Part shown: positions 36,178-48,479 of the stretch, piece after piece
Layout: every line of letters starts with the position of its first letter
How positions within the stretch are numbered: the first letter of the stretch is position 1
From: Thunnus maccoyii
Taxonomy: Eukaryota > Chordata > Actinopteri > Scombriformes > Scombridae
Reading direction: 5' to 3'
Assembly (NCBI RefSeq): GCF_910596095.1
Contig: NC_056536.1
Coordinates: forward strand, 18,399,291-18,463,290
DNA: 64,000 bases
Position numbers and translations under genes: made by a program
The notes under the pieces: generated by a model
Told to the model about the DNA's origin: nothing
What the model saw: only the letters and a program-made list of their open reading frames with translations
Database searches by the model: none

Positions 36178-38161
36178 TATTTGGCTACAACTAATTATAT
36201 TTTTTAGGGTTTGTGCCCAATTTATAAAACCTAACCCCAAGCTCTCTTATTATCATACACACATTATTTGTCTTCCTTTCTCTTTCTTACATGAACATAT
36301 ACATAACACCTTCTCATGGGAAAGGGAGTTGAGGTACACACCCTGTATATCTTTGTAATGACCCCAATGAAGGTTGTAGGAGGAGAAGATGGTGCAGGGT
36401 AACTGGGACTGTGCATACATTAGTGCATAATTAACTGGCTGTGGAATGATAGCATGGGCCTCACTTCCTCCAGACACCAGGGCTCTCATTTGAACTGCAC
36501 TGTGCCATTTAAGTCTACTGTTACTGTTACTGTTTAAGTCACTGTTCCTGTTTTCCTGTTTGTGTCTGCATTTAAATTTACCCACTACTTTTCATCGGCA
36601 TAAACATCAAAACAAATAGTAACTTATCTGTGAAGTGTGCATGTGTTTGTCTGAATGCTGTGTGTGTGCTTATACTGTACATGTGTGTATGTGTGTGACC
36701 GAGTGCTGATGACTGCAGATGTTTAATTAAAGACTCCAGAGATGAGTCACCTCCTAAAACCAGTGCCAGTGATACCAATCCTGCTGGGAAATAGAGAGAG
36801 AGACAGAGAGAGAGAGACCGAGAGAGAGAGAAAGAACAAGATGGACCAGCTGAGTGAATAAGGAGGATGACATGAAAATTGTTGGGAAGACGGATGTGGG
36901 AGGAAGGACGGGGTGGGATGAGGACAGAATGCAAAAGAAGGAAAGTGACAATGAGATAGAATGGGAGTTGATAGGTGGGTGGATGGATAGACAGGATGAT
37001 GAGAGAGCAGCCCTGACAAAAGAAGAGGGGCGGCTAATCAAGAGCAGAAGAAACAGATGACGATGAGTGGGTAAAAGAAGCAAAAACTGTGACAGACTGT
37101 GCATACTGGAAGAGGGCTAATTTGAAACTGGTAAAGATGTCTAATGAGAACAAGTCAGAAACAGAAGAAGTAAGACTTAAAGGATTGTAAAAATAAGATA
37201 AAATTACATAATAAATTATATGATAAAGACCAAATCAAATCAAACCCTCAAGAACTCTCCTCCCCTGCTCCTCTCCTTTCTCCTCTCCTCATTATTTGAC
37301 CCTTTGAGCAACCAGAACTTTTTCATGATCCTAAAATAGAAGCTGCAAACCAGCGCACCCTGACAACAGTCCTGCTGTAACAATAGATCAATACCTGGAA
37401 ATTAGCCCGTGATATTGCTCTGCTTGACCAGTTCCTAATGTTTTTTTTCAATAATTCAATATGGCATCAATATTTAATTTTACTTGATGCAACAGAAAGA
37501 ATTGCCAACTACTAAATGTCTGTCTCTGAAAGTAATGGAAAGTGACTGCTGTGACTGCCCAAAAAGACAAATGGTTTCCAAAACAGATGGACACACTGAT
37601 TCAGCTATTTACCTTTAATTACAGCGGGGCCAAGATCTGCTGAGAGTGATATGTCCTCTGAGTGAGATTGAGACATATGAAATACGCTCTCTGTTTTAAT
37701 CATATCATTTCATAAGCTGCAATGCAAAAGCTGCTCTGCACTCTCACTAGAAGAAAATGGGAAATGGGAACTATAAACTACTCAGACAGGTTCACAAAAA
37801 GAGCGCCAAACAGCAACACAAACACAGCTTACCTTCCTTAGCAAAAGCTCTACAGACCATGTGTGTACAATACGCTGTATGTGTAAAATAGCAAAAACAG
37901 GAGAGGGAGAAAAGGTTCCTCCACAGGTTCTGCTACTGCTGCAGCTTTCTTCTACCTTCACAACTGGGATCAGAATGACTAATCTATCACAGACTACACT
38001 GGGTAACCTTATGCTGGAGTAGAAACCAGAGCTTTGGCAAAGGCCACATGTGCACACACAAACACACACAAACACATGCAAACAAGCATGCAGAAACACA
38101 AACAACTTGTTCAAGATTGCTTCACTTAGGTATATCTTATTGTTATTATTGTTTGCAAGCA

Positions 38162-38195
<34 letters not shown>

Positions 38196-39169
38196 TGTGT
38201 GTCTGTATATAAGTGTACGTATCTGTATGTGTGTGTGTGTGTGTTTAAACATAAGTGCAATAAGCTCTCGGGTGATGTGCTCATGGCCTCCTAGACTAGA
38301 ACGGTGTGATTACATCCTCAGATCTCTTCATGCTTGACTCACTCACCCTACACACACACAAGCACACATACACACATACTCACACACACTGATAGGCCGT
38401 CTCCATATCTGTCTTATTTACGGTATCACCATAAATAATGGATGTTTAACAAATCCATTAACATGTTGAACGAGAGCAACATTGACAGAGGATCCAAAGC
38501 TTCCTTCCTCACTCCACACAGATTTCCACTTTCACTTTCAACTCAGTAAAATCCGATATTATCACCTCCTTGAACTCTGTACTTCACTTTCTTTAACTGT
38601 AAACTTTAAACTGTGCAGGTAGAGAACAAGCATTATTAATGAAATACAGTCTAAATTATGAAAACTCCATCTCTCACCTTCTACAGTCAAATATCTTCCA
38701 TCATTAGCAGGAAACAAAAATGAAATTTAAACTCTTGAAGGGTTAGGGCTAGGTATTCTTTGGCTCCCGCAGGGGTTACAAATGGTCTTATGTCACATTC
38801 CACAGATTGACACTCAAGACACACCCAGCCATACCTCCTCACACTGTAAAACATATTTGTACGCACAGGCATGTAAGGAAGCTGTCACTCTATTCATATA
38901 ATTTCAAGAGCATGTATGAACAACACCTTGTCAACGCTGATTAATCAACATGTCTTATTCTGTTTCCATTCATATTTGTGTAATTGTGAGATGACTTAAA
39001 TCCTGTTTTACGTTCTTCAGTTTGATTTGTGACTAAATTTAAAGTACTCATGCAAGGATATCAGTTTTGTGCATTTCAGCCTAAGTAGGGTCATCATGAG
39101 AACCAGTCACGAACATATTCACATACAGTATATCTACTGTACTGTATACAATATATCTACTGAATGTGA

Positions 39170-39460
39170 ATATGCAAATGCTCAAACAAAAACATTCCCC
39201 CCAAAAAACAACAGCAAAAAATCTATACAACCAACCAATTAAACAAAAACAAAAAACAAAAACAAAACTAACACATACTTGCAAATGCTTAAACACGTCC
39301 TCCCCACAAAAAACAACAAAAATCTATACAACAACCAATCAATCAAACAAACAAAACCAAAAACAAACAAAAACAAACAAAACACCCCTGCCCTAGTAAA
39401 CAACCAACCACCCAAATCAAAACAAACAAACAAACAAACACAAACAAAAACAATATACAC
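39170..39460 (+). repeat. Degenerate A/C-rich minisatellite, unit about 108 bases
   Basis: The phrases gcaaatgctcaaac...caacagcaaaaaatctatac (from 39173) and gcaaatgcttaaac...caacaaaaatctatacaaca (from 39281) are two copies about 108 bases apart. A third, poorer copy of the flanking CAAAC-rich sequence follows. The strand composition is almost free of G. Confidence 0.65.
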
Positions 39461-41674
39461 TGACAAATGTTGTACATTGATATAAAACACTGAACGAGCT
39501 TTTAGTCTCATGAATTAAAAGATAAGCCAGTGTGGATTACATATGCAGATATGTGCTTAAACCCTAAGCAAACAGTTTTGTATATAAATATATATATGTA
39601 TATAATATTTTATATATTAAAAATTGAATCACAATCAAATCAACTATGCTATTTGTTTACATACTGAAATTTAAGATTGCTCTTTTGACTTCTTTCCATT
39701 CAAATAATGTCATGACTATCTGAGGTTCTGTGTTATATTTGAAATTACAATGTTTTAACACATTGGGGGGTTAGGAATTGATTTTAGGATTAACAGGGCT
39801 TTAAAAAAATGGAAAAATTAATGGAATGAAAAATGAATAATTACTAGATATTTAAGATAAAGAGTTTGCCAGACAACAGCAGCTGTGCTCTGTAGCAGTG
39901 CTAAATGCTTGAAAGACGGCAATGTGACCTTGACTCGTGGTTTTACAGCGTAAAACAGAGGTGTTGTGTGGGGCCCATGCCAACCCATAGTGCTCCATCT
40001 ATTCTTGCTATTCTATTAATACACAGCGAATCATAGTGGGAGAAACCCATGAGATAACAGCTCTTGCCACATGTGATGCTCTAATGTACACAAACACAAT
40101 ATTGGAATCTGCATCAGAAATATGGTATCGCATGCTGTACATTTTAGTAAGCTAACCCCTGTGACTTTACCATGTGTAAACATGAACAGATGTTCAGGCA
40201 GATCTAGCTTAACTACTAGCCAATCCCTTCCTAGCTGGTTGGCAAGAAATGCATGTATGTCCAATATCCAATTTTTAACGTACACATATCATAAGTCCTC
40301 ATAACATTTAGTATTAAGCTTTTCTGATTTGATTAATACAACAGAGGATTTACAGTGTTTCCACATTTAGACAAAGTTTGGTAAATGAAAAGCATTCACC
40401 AAAAACTTACATTACCAGTCAGTTTAGAAGCATAGTGTGAAGACTGATCTACTTTTGCACTCTTGTGCAAATGTATAAACATATATTAATGCACATTTAT
40501 TTGAATCATGTCACATTTATGTCCCCTCCCCACTGACAACACATTAGGTCCATTTTGTTTGTTTGAGGAGGAACTTGATTGCTGATGTCAGACCTTTCAA
40601 GACATACTGCAGAAGGTTTTTAAAGCTATAGAGGTCAAACTTGAGACAAACACAGTTTATTACAGCTATTACGTCTCCCAAACCTACTACTATGGTTTAG
40701 AAGCAGACATTAGCTATAGTAGGTTTTTGTCTTTGTGCACGTGTATGTGTGTCCTAAGTAATTCCACTCAGGCTTGAGGCTTCATTAAAGTTTTATGTGA
40801 TCTTTTCCTTGCAGCTGATCCATGTGAATATTCCACATTTCAATCTTAGAGGACCTCGGGTCTGATTTTGTCACAGCTGATCCTAATTAGTCACCTGGAA
40901 ACATGGGTAGCAGTTTGCCTCTTATTCTTCTAGTTCATTAGTTCTTTAATCTTCTTACGTTTTCATGACTTTTAGCCCTTTCATTTATTATTTCTGCCAT
41001 TTTTCCTTCACTGTACTGTACTGAGGTATAGTATATGGTACTGTACTATACTAATAATGTGCTAAACTACATACTGTATAAACTATATACTATGCTGGTA
41101 AACTGTTATGTAAATTTGCTCTAACTATTATGTAAAGCTCTGCTGCAGTTGTTCATGCTTCCTGCTTAATAGACAATGTCTGTGTCTAAATGACTGTTCA
41201 CTCTCCTCATCACATACTGGAGTCCTAATTTCAGCATACTTTACTGAATAATATTCATTATCACAAGAATAAATCTGCAGTGTGCCAGATGTTTGTGGCT
41301 GAGCACAGTTGGTGTATCTGCTAAGTGCGCTTACACAAGCGTGCAGGCATTATGGTTAACTTTTCACTCTGTGTAGAGAACCTTGGGAGGCATTCTTACT
41401 TCATGATGTACAGTACATACAGTATGGTTGACCTTGTATGTTGGACCCTTTGTTATGCTCCTGTAATTTGGTGATGTGGGGGGTCTTTGTCTGTGTGAAG
41501 GCATTGGTTGGTGAAGCTGATATTTTTGGACCAGAGTTTTGACCCTATTAAGCAGATTAATGCAGGCTGGGCAGCTCAGTGCCATAAGCCGAGGGATCTC
41601 TTCCGTTGGATCAACACAGATACTTGCGAGCCATCACAGATAGGCACACAAACACAAAAGTAACACACACACTC

Positions 41675-41679
<5 letters not shown>

Positions 41680-41734
<55 letters not shown>
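41680..41734 (+). repeat. (AT)n(AC)n compound microsatellite
   Basis: About 20 AT units followed by about 8 AC units. Confidence 0.9.
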
Positions 41735-41735
<1 letters not shown>

Positions 41736-41939
41736 GGGGAGAAACATAATGCTGCCTGAGTCATATTTTTCTCTAATGTATGAGACAGAAGGTGCAAACT
41801 GAACATACAAAATGTTCACTGTTAATATCTTACAACTGCTATGCCTGTGAGTGAAAATTCTATTTAAGTTATGGTTAAGCCACCAAAATAACTTGGTTAA
41901 AGTTAGGGAAAGATTCATACTCAATTAACAATTACAATT

Positions 41940-42113
41940 TACAATTTCATAGAAGCAGATTTTATTTTATTTTTTCAGTCCATCAAGTGCGGAGGTGTTC
42001 ACGAAAGAGCTAGGTTTTTAGTCTTTACTTAAAGATTAAGAGGGACTCGGCGGATCAGATGGAGTTTGGTAACTCGTTCCAGAAGGGTCTTGCTAGCGAC
42101 CTAGGGCCCTGTT
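41940..42113. repeat. Short interspersed repeat abutting an L2 fragment
   Basis: Text such as gagctaggtttttagtcttt, cggcggatcagatggagttt and ggtaactcgttccagaaggg matches a dispersed fish repeat (recalled, not searched). It ends where LINE coding similarity begins, so it may be a separate insertion or a 5' flank. Confidence 0.35.
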
Positions 42114-42139
42114 GTGGTGGTGGTACCAGGTGCCACACT

Positions 42140-43232
42140 CGTCATACTACTGCACTTCCTGCAGTCATACATGTTCAACATCTACATGCTCCCACTGGCT
42201 CAGATTATGGAAAACAACAAAATATGTTACCACAGTAATGCAGATGACACACAAATTTACATGACCTTATCACCAGGGGACTGTGGTCCAATACAAGCAC
42301 TGAATAAGTGCACTGAACAAATCAATGATTGGATGTGCCAGAATTTTCTTCAGTCAAACAAAGATAAAACTGAAGTAATTGTTTTGGAGCCAAGGAAGAG
42401 CGATTAAAAGTCAGCACTCAGCTTCAATCAATAATGTTAAAAACCACAAACCAAGCCAGAAGTCTTGGACTTAGACCTGAATTTCAACAGCCACATTAAG
42501 ACAATTAAAAAGTCAGCCTACTATCACCTGAAGAATATATCAAGAATTAAAGGATTTATGTCTCAGCAGGATTTGGAAAAACTTGTTCATGCATTTATCT
42601 TCAGTAGACTTGACTACTGTAACGCTGTCTTCACAGGTCTCCCTAAAAAAATCGATCAGACAGCTGCAGCTGATGCAGAACGCTGCTGCTCGAGTCCTCA
42701 CTAAGACTAAGAAAGTGGATCATATCATTCCAGTTCTCAGATCTTTACACTGGCTTCCTGTCTGTCAAAGAATTGATTTCGAAATACTACCGTGGGCTAT
42801 AAAGCACCGAATGGTTTAGGGCTGAAATACATTTCTGATCTGCTGCTACATTATGAACCATCCAGACCGCTCAGGTCGACTGGGACAGGTCAAAACAAAA
42901 CATGCAGAAGCAGTATTCAGTTTTTATGCTCCATGTATCTGGAACAAACTCCCAGAAAACTGCAGGTCTGTTGCAACTCTCAGTTCTTTTAAATCACACC
43001 TGAAGACTTTTCTGTTTGCTGCTGCCTTTAATTAAACCAAATTTGAAGGTTAATATCTTACACTGCACTGTAACTTTTATTCTCCTGTTTTATCTGTCTT
43101 ATTCTATTTTAGCTTCTTTTTTATTTCAAAATTTAACACTTTTTAATTGATGCCTTTTATGCTCTATGTTAAGCACTTTAAATTGCCTTGATGTTGAAAT
43201 GTGCTATACAAATAAACTTGCCTTGCCTTACA
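42140..43232 (+). mobile_element. 5'-truncated, decayed L2-type LINE (reverse transcriptase C-terminal part and 3' tail)
   Basis: Broken frames in order give a reverse-transcriptase end: [53 protein letters not shown], then RQLQLMQNAAARVLTKTKK, LRSLHWLPVCQRIDF and AVFSFYAPCIWNKLPENCRS. These are typical of vertebrate L2 elements. The usual F/Y-A-D-D active-site motif reads NADD, and several frameshifts and stops are present. The element ends in cttgatgttgaaatgtgcta followed by tacaaataaacttgccttgcc, the expected L2 tail. It is a dead copy. Confidence 0.88.
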
Positions 43233-46200
43233 TTTACAAGCACATACTATTAAATAGCAATACAGTAATAATAATAATAATAAATGTTAGCATTACAAAC
43301 AATTTCAGACAGTATTACAGATGGAAATTTAGAATATATTTTAAATTATCAAGCATCTCGAGCTTTTTTACAATTACAATTACAAATGTCCATTTGGCAA
43401 TGCAGGTCTCAAAACCAGAGCCAAACGCTGTTTCTCATTTAGCTAAAAATAGATGCAAAATAGACTCATAGTGATCTTCAGTGGCAGTAAAATGATGCAC
43501 ACTATCCTGTACGTTTGTACAGAGTATGAACGTGTATGTGTGTGTAATGATTTTTATTTGTGGATGCTGTGAATGAGAGTATTATTGTTTTTGCAACATT
43601 GGTTACATGACAACTTGTTTTACCTCAATTATTCAGGTTAACTTCACTAATTCATGTTATTATACTATAAAATTCATTGCTGTATATTACATATTTTAGC
43701 TGTAAAAAAATCCTCATTATTATTTGGGATTTTTAGGGTTGCAGAATTAAATGTTTATCATTATTAATTCAGTAGTTTTTTCACCATCACCTCTAATTCT
43801 GTTGAAATTATTGTAGATCTGTAACATTCAACCTGAACCATTAATTGCCTCTTTACTCAATTCATTTTAGCTCAAAATGCAGTCATATGGAGGAAAGTTG
43901 TGAGTGTAAAAAGGAGTGTGATGTGAATACCAAGAGAGGGAAGTTGGGTGTTTTGTGTTGTGCACCTTGCTGTGTTAGCATTGATTAAAGAAGATTATTC
44001 TAAGGGAAACTGTGGATTGATTATTACCATAGTGACTAGTTATATCAAGAATTCAGGGATACCAGTACATCATTTTGGATGACACAACCACATCACACTG
44101 AATTAAAGACAGCTGATATGAGTTTTCTTGATAAAATGCTAGAAAACATCAAAATATCATTTTTACACATACCCATCCCTACTCCATGTGTCTGTGTGGA
44201 GCAGATTTGTGGTCTACATGTGGTCTCCGCAAGGCATTCATAAGATGTAAGCTGCTGATGCTGACATGGGTGTGTCTGCAGGCTCCAGGCCAAGTCCCTG
44301 CGCACAGCAGCTGGGACCCAAATCCTCCCTTGGCATTTTGACAAAACCCACACATACTACAGCAACAACAGCACGAGCAAAACGCAGCCAAAATCACTTC
44401 CTAATAAATTATAAACTTCCTGTAGAGCATCTAAAAACAGCACATACAGTAGGCCTACTTTAGATATTGACAGAACTGTTGGCAATTATACTCTGGCTTT
44501 CCAACAGGTACAGACATCTGTTTTTCATTCAATCAGAGAAATAAATCAACAGATTAAGAAGATTTACAGCTGTATTATTGAGGTCAATATCTCAAGCCCA
44601 CCCACCGGAACAGAGATTCGGGCTGTCCCCAAAATACTGCATTTAGCATGCTGTGCTTTAGATTCACACCTACCTCTCAGTCAGAGCTATTCAATGGTTA
44701 AAATAAACATCTAGAGATAGATAGTGTATACATACTCTTTAACCTACTGTTCTGGTTCAAGAAAAACATAGATAATCTCTGAGGTAGTAAGCCTATTTAC
44801 TGTAAAGTAGTCACCTTTGTAGTTACATTTATTTGCTTCAGTGCCGCTTTTGAAGTATCGAATACTGAAAAAAAAAAGAAAAAAAAGCCAAATCAACACT
44901 CTGACAGAAGGACATCCTCACTTACTGGCACAGAGATTGACAAAAAGACTGATGTGCCAGCATGGGTCTGTCTGTCCTTAGGATGAAAGTGTTACACACC
45001 CACCGACACGCGCGCAGATATCCAGCCAGAGGCTAATCATTGTCAAAGCATAGTTGTACATAAATAGTACATGCTTCAACTTGATTCTTCATGATAACGG
45101 CAGGTTCAAATTTACAGCACACCAGATCATACACTTAAACAAGTACCCCAGAGAACAAATCGGAGTATTTTTTGATCACATAAAATATTCATGCAATATT
45201 CGTTCTTCGAGATTCTGTTTAAAAGTTGCTAAATCTTTACTGGTGCATGTAAGTACATATCACCTTTTTCTGACTGAGCCACACCCACTTCAAACTAGTG
45301 AGAAGACTACAGGAAAAAAACCCTCACAGAAATCTAGAAATGTGAAATAACCAACCCTGTTCTGACTTTGGCAGAGAATAGTATATTCCTATAGGATCCC
45401 ATTACTCCTAAAGCTGACTGAGAAAAAAATCATGACTCGTTCTGTCAGTCTAAGTGATCTCCCTACCATATATAGTTTCTCATATTTCCTGAGACAAGAG
45501 AAACTGAAAAAAGGAACAAATGTTATTATCTCTTCCCATTTCCAGATTTTTTTCTTTAACTTGTTGCAAAGAACAGTTGTGTGCCAGATGACAAGCATCG
45601 TCCATTGTTCCACAAGCAATATCGTGCCATGTCTGCATTACCTTCCCTTACAAGCATTCATATAAATGTCTCTTCATGTAACTAAACTTCATTGAAATCT
45701 GAATGACTATCACCTATCACAACGTAGTAACAGGTTATTTCCTCACAAAACAGAGCCAAAATGTTAAATACTGTCCTTAATTTTACCCCAAGAGCAATGA
45801 AATACATGCATGACCTCTATTTCCTCCCACCCCACCCCAGCATTCTTCCTCCATAGTGGGGATTAAGCCTGTCTCATTTACAGAAATATTGCATTATGTT
45901 TTAGAAACCCTTTTTTGTGCCAGACTTTTGTGCCAAAATACGGCCATCTGGTCTGACTCTCTATTACATATCACTAATCTCAGGTGCCGTACAAACAAGC
46001 ACACACGCACGCACGCATGCACGCACGCAAACACAGATGCCAAAATACACCATGCATATTGAGTGAATCACCACATCTGCTGTTAAAACAACCATATGAC
46101 ACGCTGTGTACCCCTTTTGACCCCTACAGACTTTCTTTCTCTCTCTCAACAACAGCTTGGACAGCATGGACTCATTGCAACAAGTCTACAACTTTTTGTT

Positions 46201-47290
46201 TACCAGCTTGTGAAAAATGTAACTGCTGATGTTAAGGTAAATAAGAAAAAGGGTAAATTCATTCACAATTGTTTCACATACTGTATTTAAAGATAGTTAA
46301 ACATCTTATCCTTAAAACAAAATCTTTGCTCCATAGTGTGCTATAAATACCACAACAGGTGGATGGAGGATGGAGGTGCGGTGGAGATTTGAGGAGTTCT
46401 GGGGAAAATGAATGAGACGCTTAAATATTCAAGGAATCTCAAATCAGGCATTCAGGTTGCCCCAAAGCTCATTCTGTCTCCTGCATGATGGCAGGAACAG
46501 TGTAGACTGAACCATTGTTAGTCACCAAGTACTTGAAAGAAAGTTTGCTTAGAGATAAATTATAGTTTGAACTTCAATGGCAGCATGTAACCCTGCATGA
46601 GACAGAGGCCAACGCAAACAGCAACAGTGCATAAAATGGTGGTGGAATTACTCAGGTGATCGGTATCTCTACCTCACACCTTTTTTCATACACAGGAAAA
46701 AAAATTACACATTGACAAAAGAGCAATATAATGCTGCAGAGGCATGTTATCACCTCTGGCCAGATGTTGGAAATAATAAGTGACACTTTTCACCTGAAGG
46801 TTTCCATTTCATACATTTCAAAGTTACAGTAAACATCCTTCTTTTTACTTCATTACATTTTTGTGCCAGTTGTATTTTCGGCTTTCTTTGCAGATTAAGA
46901 TTTTACATTAAGTCATTAAATATCATAGCAATAATAGCTGTTTATACTCATAATGCAAGAAAAATCAAGCAGGTGCTGACTTTCCTAAATCCTGAACATC
47001 TTTGACAATAACTGGAAAATTAGAAAATGTACATCACAAGACAAAATGGTCCTAAAGAGTGCTGAAATAATATTCCCAAACTCTACATAGAGAGAAAACA
47101 AAATATCACTTGAGAAATGTTGACATTTACACAGTTTCAGAAACAACTTTTTATACATTCAGTGAAAAAACATATAGTATGGAGAGATTACAGGCCCTTC
47201 CTGTTATTCTGTTTGCCTTAACGTCAAGTTTTCCATTCCTAGCTTTATTTAGAAATATTTAGATGAAAGCTGTGATTTCTCAGTTGATCC
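43233..47290. other. Intergenic stretch without recognised features
   Basis: AT-rich sequence with short (TAA)n near 43270 and a CACG-rich tract at 46000-46030. No ORF shows family resemblance and no element ends were found. Confidence 0.5.
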
Positions 47291-47610
47291 AGCGACACAC
47301 AGTAACGCCGCTCCTGCAGCGCGACTGTGCAACAGCTGGTTGAACTGAAACGATCTCACAGAAACCGTGTTGAAGCACTTGTTGAAACACACTGTTTAAG
47401 GAGAGGAAAGTAGCCTACCTTCATTTCCGTCACGATCCCACAAACTTCCGGACGTTGCTGGTGAAAGTTTGGCGCTCCGGGCCGTGCCGGAGGCATGGTT
47501 AGTGCGCACTGGATCGACTGACCACAGCGCGCATCCCGTCACCCCGGTGCTGACCACACCGACAGCAGGCACGGTGGAGGTCACCCCGGGGCCAGATGTG
47601 AGAGTGATAT
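47290..47610 (-). promoter_or_regulatory. GC-rich, CpG-containing patch with a minus-strand donor; candidate distal kcna10 first exon
   Basis: This patch is clearly GC-richer than its surroundings, with many CpG dinucleotides (for example cgcgactg, gcgctccgggccgtgccgg and cccgtcaccccgg). On the minus strand gaaatgaag|gtaggc is a good donor near 47420. kcna10 is the next gene on that strand, 13 kb downstream, and has an unexplained 5' UTR acceptor at 34417. The link is inference; the patch could serve an unrecognised non-coding transcript. Confidence 0.3.
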
Positions 47611-47715
47611 AACAAGAGCATGATTACGTTTAATTTGGCCAATTCCCTGCTTGCAAAATCCCTGTTTTTCTTCGTACTCAAACCAAAAGCTGTGTCGCTT
47701 TATCTCGAGGGGAGG

Positions 47716-47718
<3 letters not shown>

Positions 47719-47787
<69 letters not shown>
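47719..47787 (+). repeat. (GA)n microsatellite
   Basis: About 34 perfect GA units, next to the GC-rich patch on the upstream side relative to the minus strand. GA tracts are often found close to promoters. Confidence 0.95.
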
Positions 47788-47791
<4 letters not shown>

Positions 47792-47949
47792 GAAGATTAA
47801 AAAGGGTTGTTTTCTAACCTCTGCCGGCTGCCTTATGCTCTCTTGACTGCACCACCATCAGTCATGATCACTTTCTCTTCTCATTTCTAATCCCAATGCT
47901 GAATGAAGCAAGGAACTGTTTTTATCACAACAAAATCCTTAAAGGAAAG

Positions 47950-48475
47950 GTTCACTTTTTTTCAAGAGATGCCCATATGTACAGTGAAAGCATTTTTGGT
48001 CACAATCCTCTCCATACTGACTGTGAAAACATCTCCTCTTAAACCTCTATTTCAGTGTGATGGGGGACAAAACCCACAGTCCTCGTTCCATGCAAAAATG
48101 TATTCTTAAATTCAGCTGAAGCTAATACGAGGCTTCACTGGTCTGAGTTATAGATACATTAAGTGGGATCTTCCAAAGTTACAGTCTTTTAAGCATGAAT
48201 TGTGCATCCATGATGGACAGTGTTTCCTGTCCATAGACTGTAACTTTGTAAGATAGTCACTTGATTTGGAAAAACTGCAGAAGACTCATATTAGCTTCAG
48301 CTGAATTTAAGAATTATTTTTTGTACAGGATGAGGATTGTGGATTTTGTCCTTCATCACTTATAGTGAAATTGTTTAAGAGGAGATCTTTTCACAGCTAG
48401 TATGACGATCAGGATTGATTACAGTATATAATTCTTTCAATGTACATATGGGAATATGAGTGTTGTTTTAAAATA
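47950..48475. mobile_element. Long foldback (palindromic) element
   Basis: The two halves are imperfect reverse complements around an apex near 48222 (ggacag tgttt cctgtcc). Matching pairs, outside to inside, are catatgtaca with tgtacatatg, aacatctcctcttaaac with gtttaagaggagat, ggacaaaacccacagtcctc with gaggattgtggattttgtcc, ttcttaaattcagctgaagc with gcttcagctgaatttaagaa, and caaagttacagtct with agactgtaactttg. It has no ORF. Such half-kilobase hairpin elements are known as non-autonomous DNA transposons in fish; the family was not identified. Confidence 0.8.
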
Positions 48476-48479
48476 GACC

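Larger units (their letters stand above)
36180..42000. other. Gene-poor repeat-rich stretch
   Basis: No gene was found. The region holds purine-rich sequence (36780-37070), dinucleotide tracts (38165-38192 and 41680-41734) and an A/C-rich degenerate tandem duplication at 39170-39460. Apparent ORFs here are products of low-complexity DNA. Confidence 0.55.

Noticed and set aside
36747-37104. Ser/Leu-rich ORFs on the minus strand
   Set aside because: They translate a purine-rich low-complexity stretch, (GA)n-like on the plus strand.
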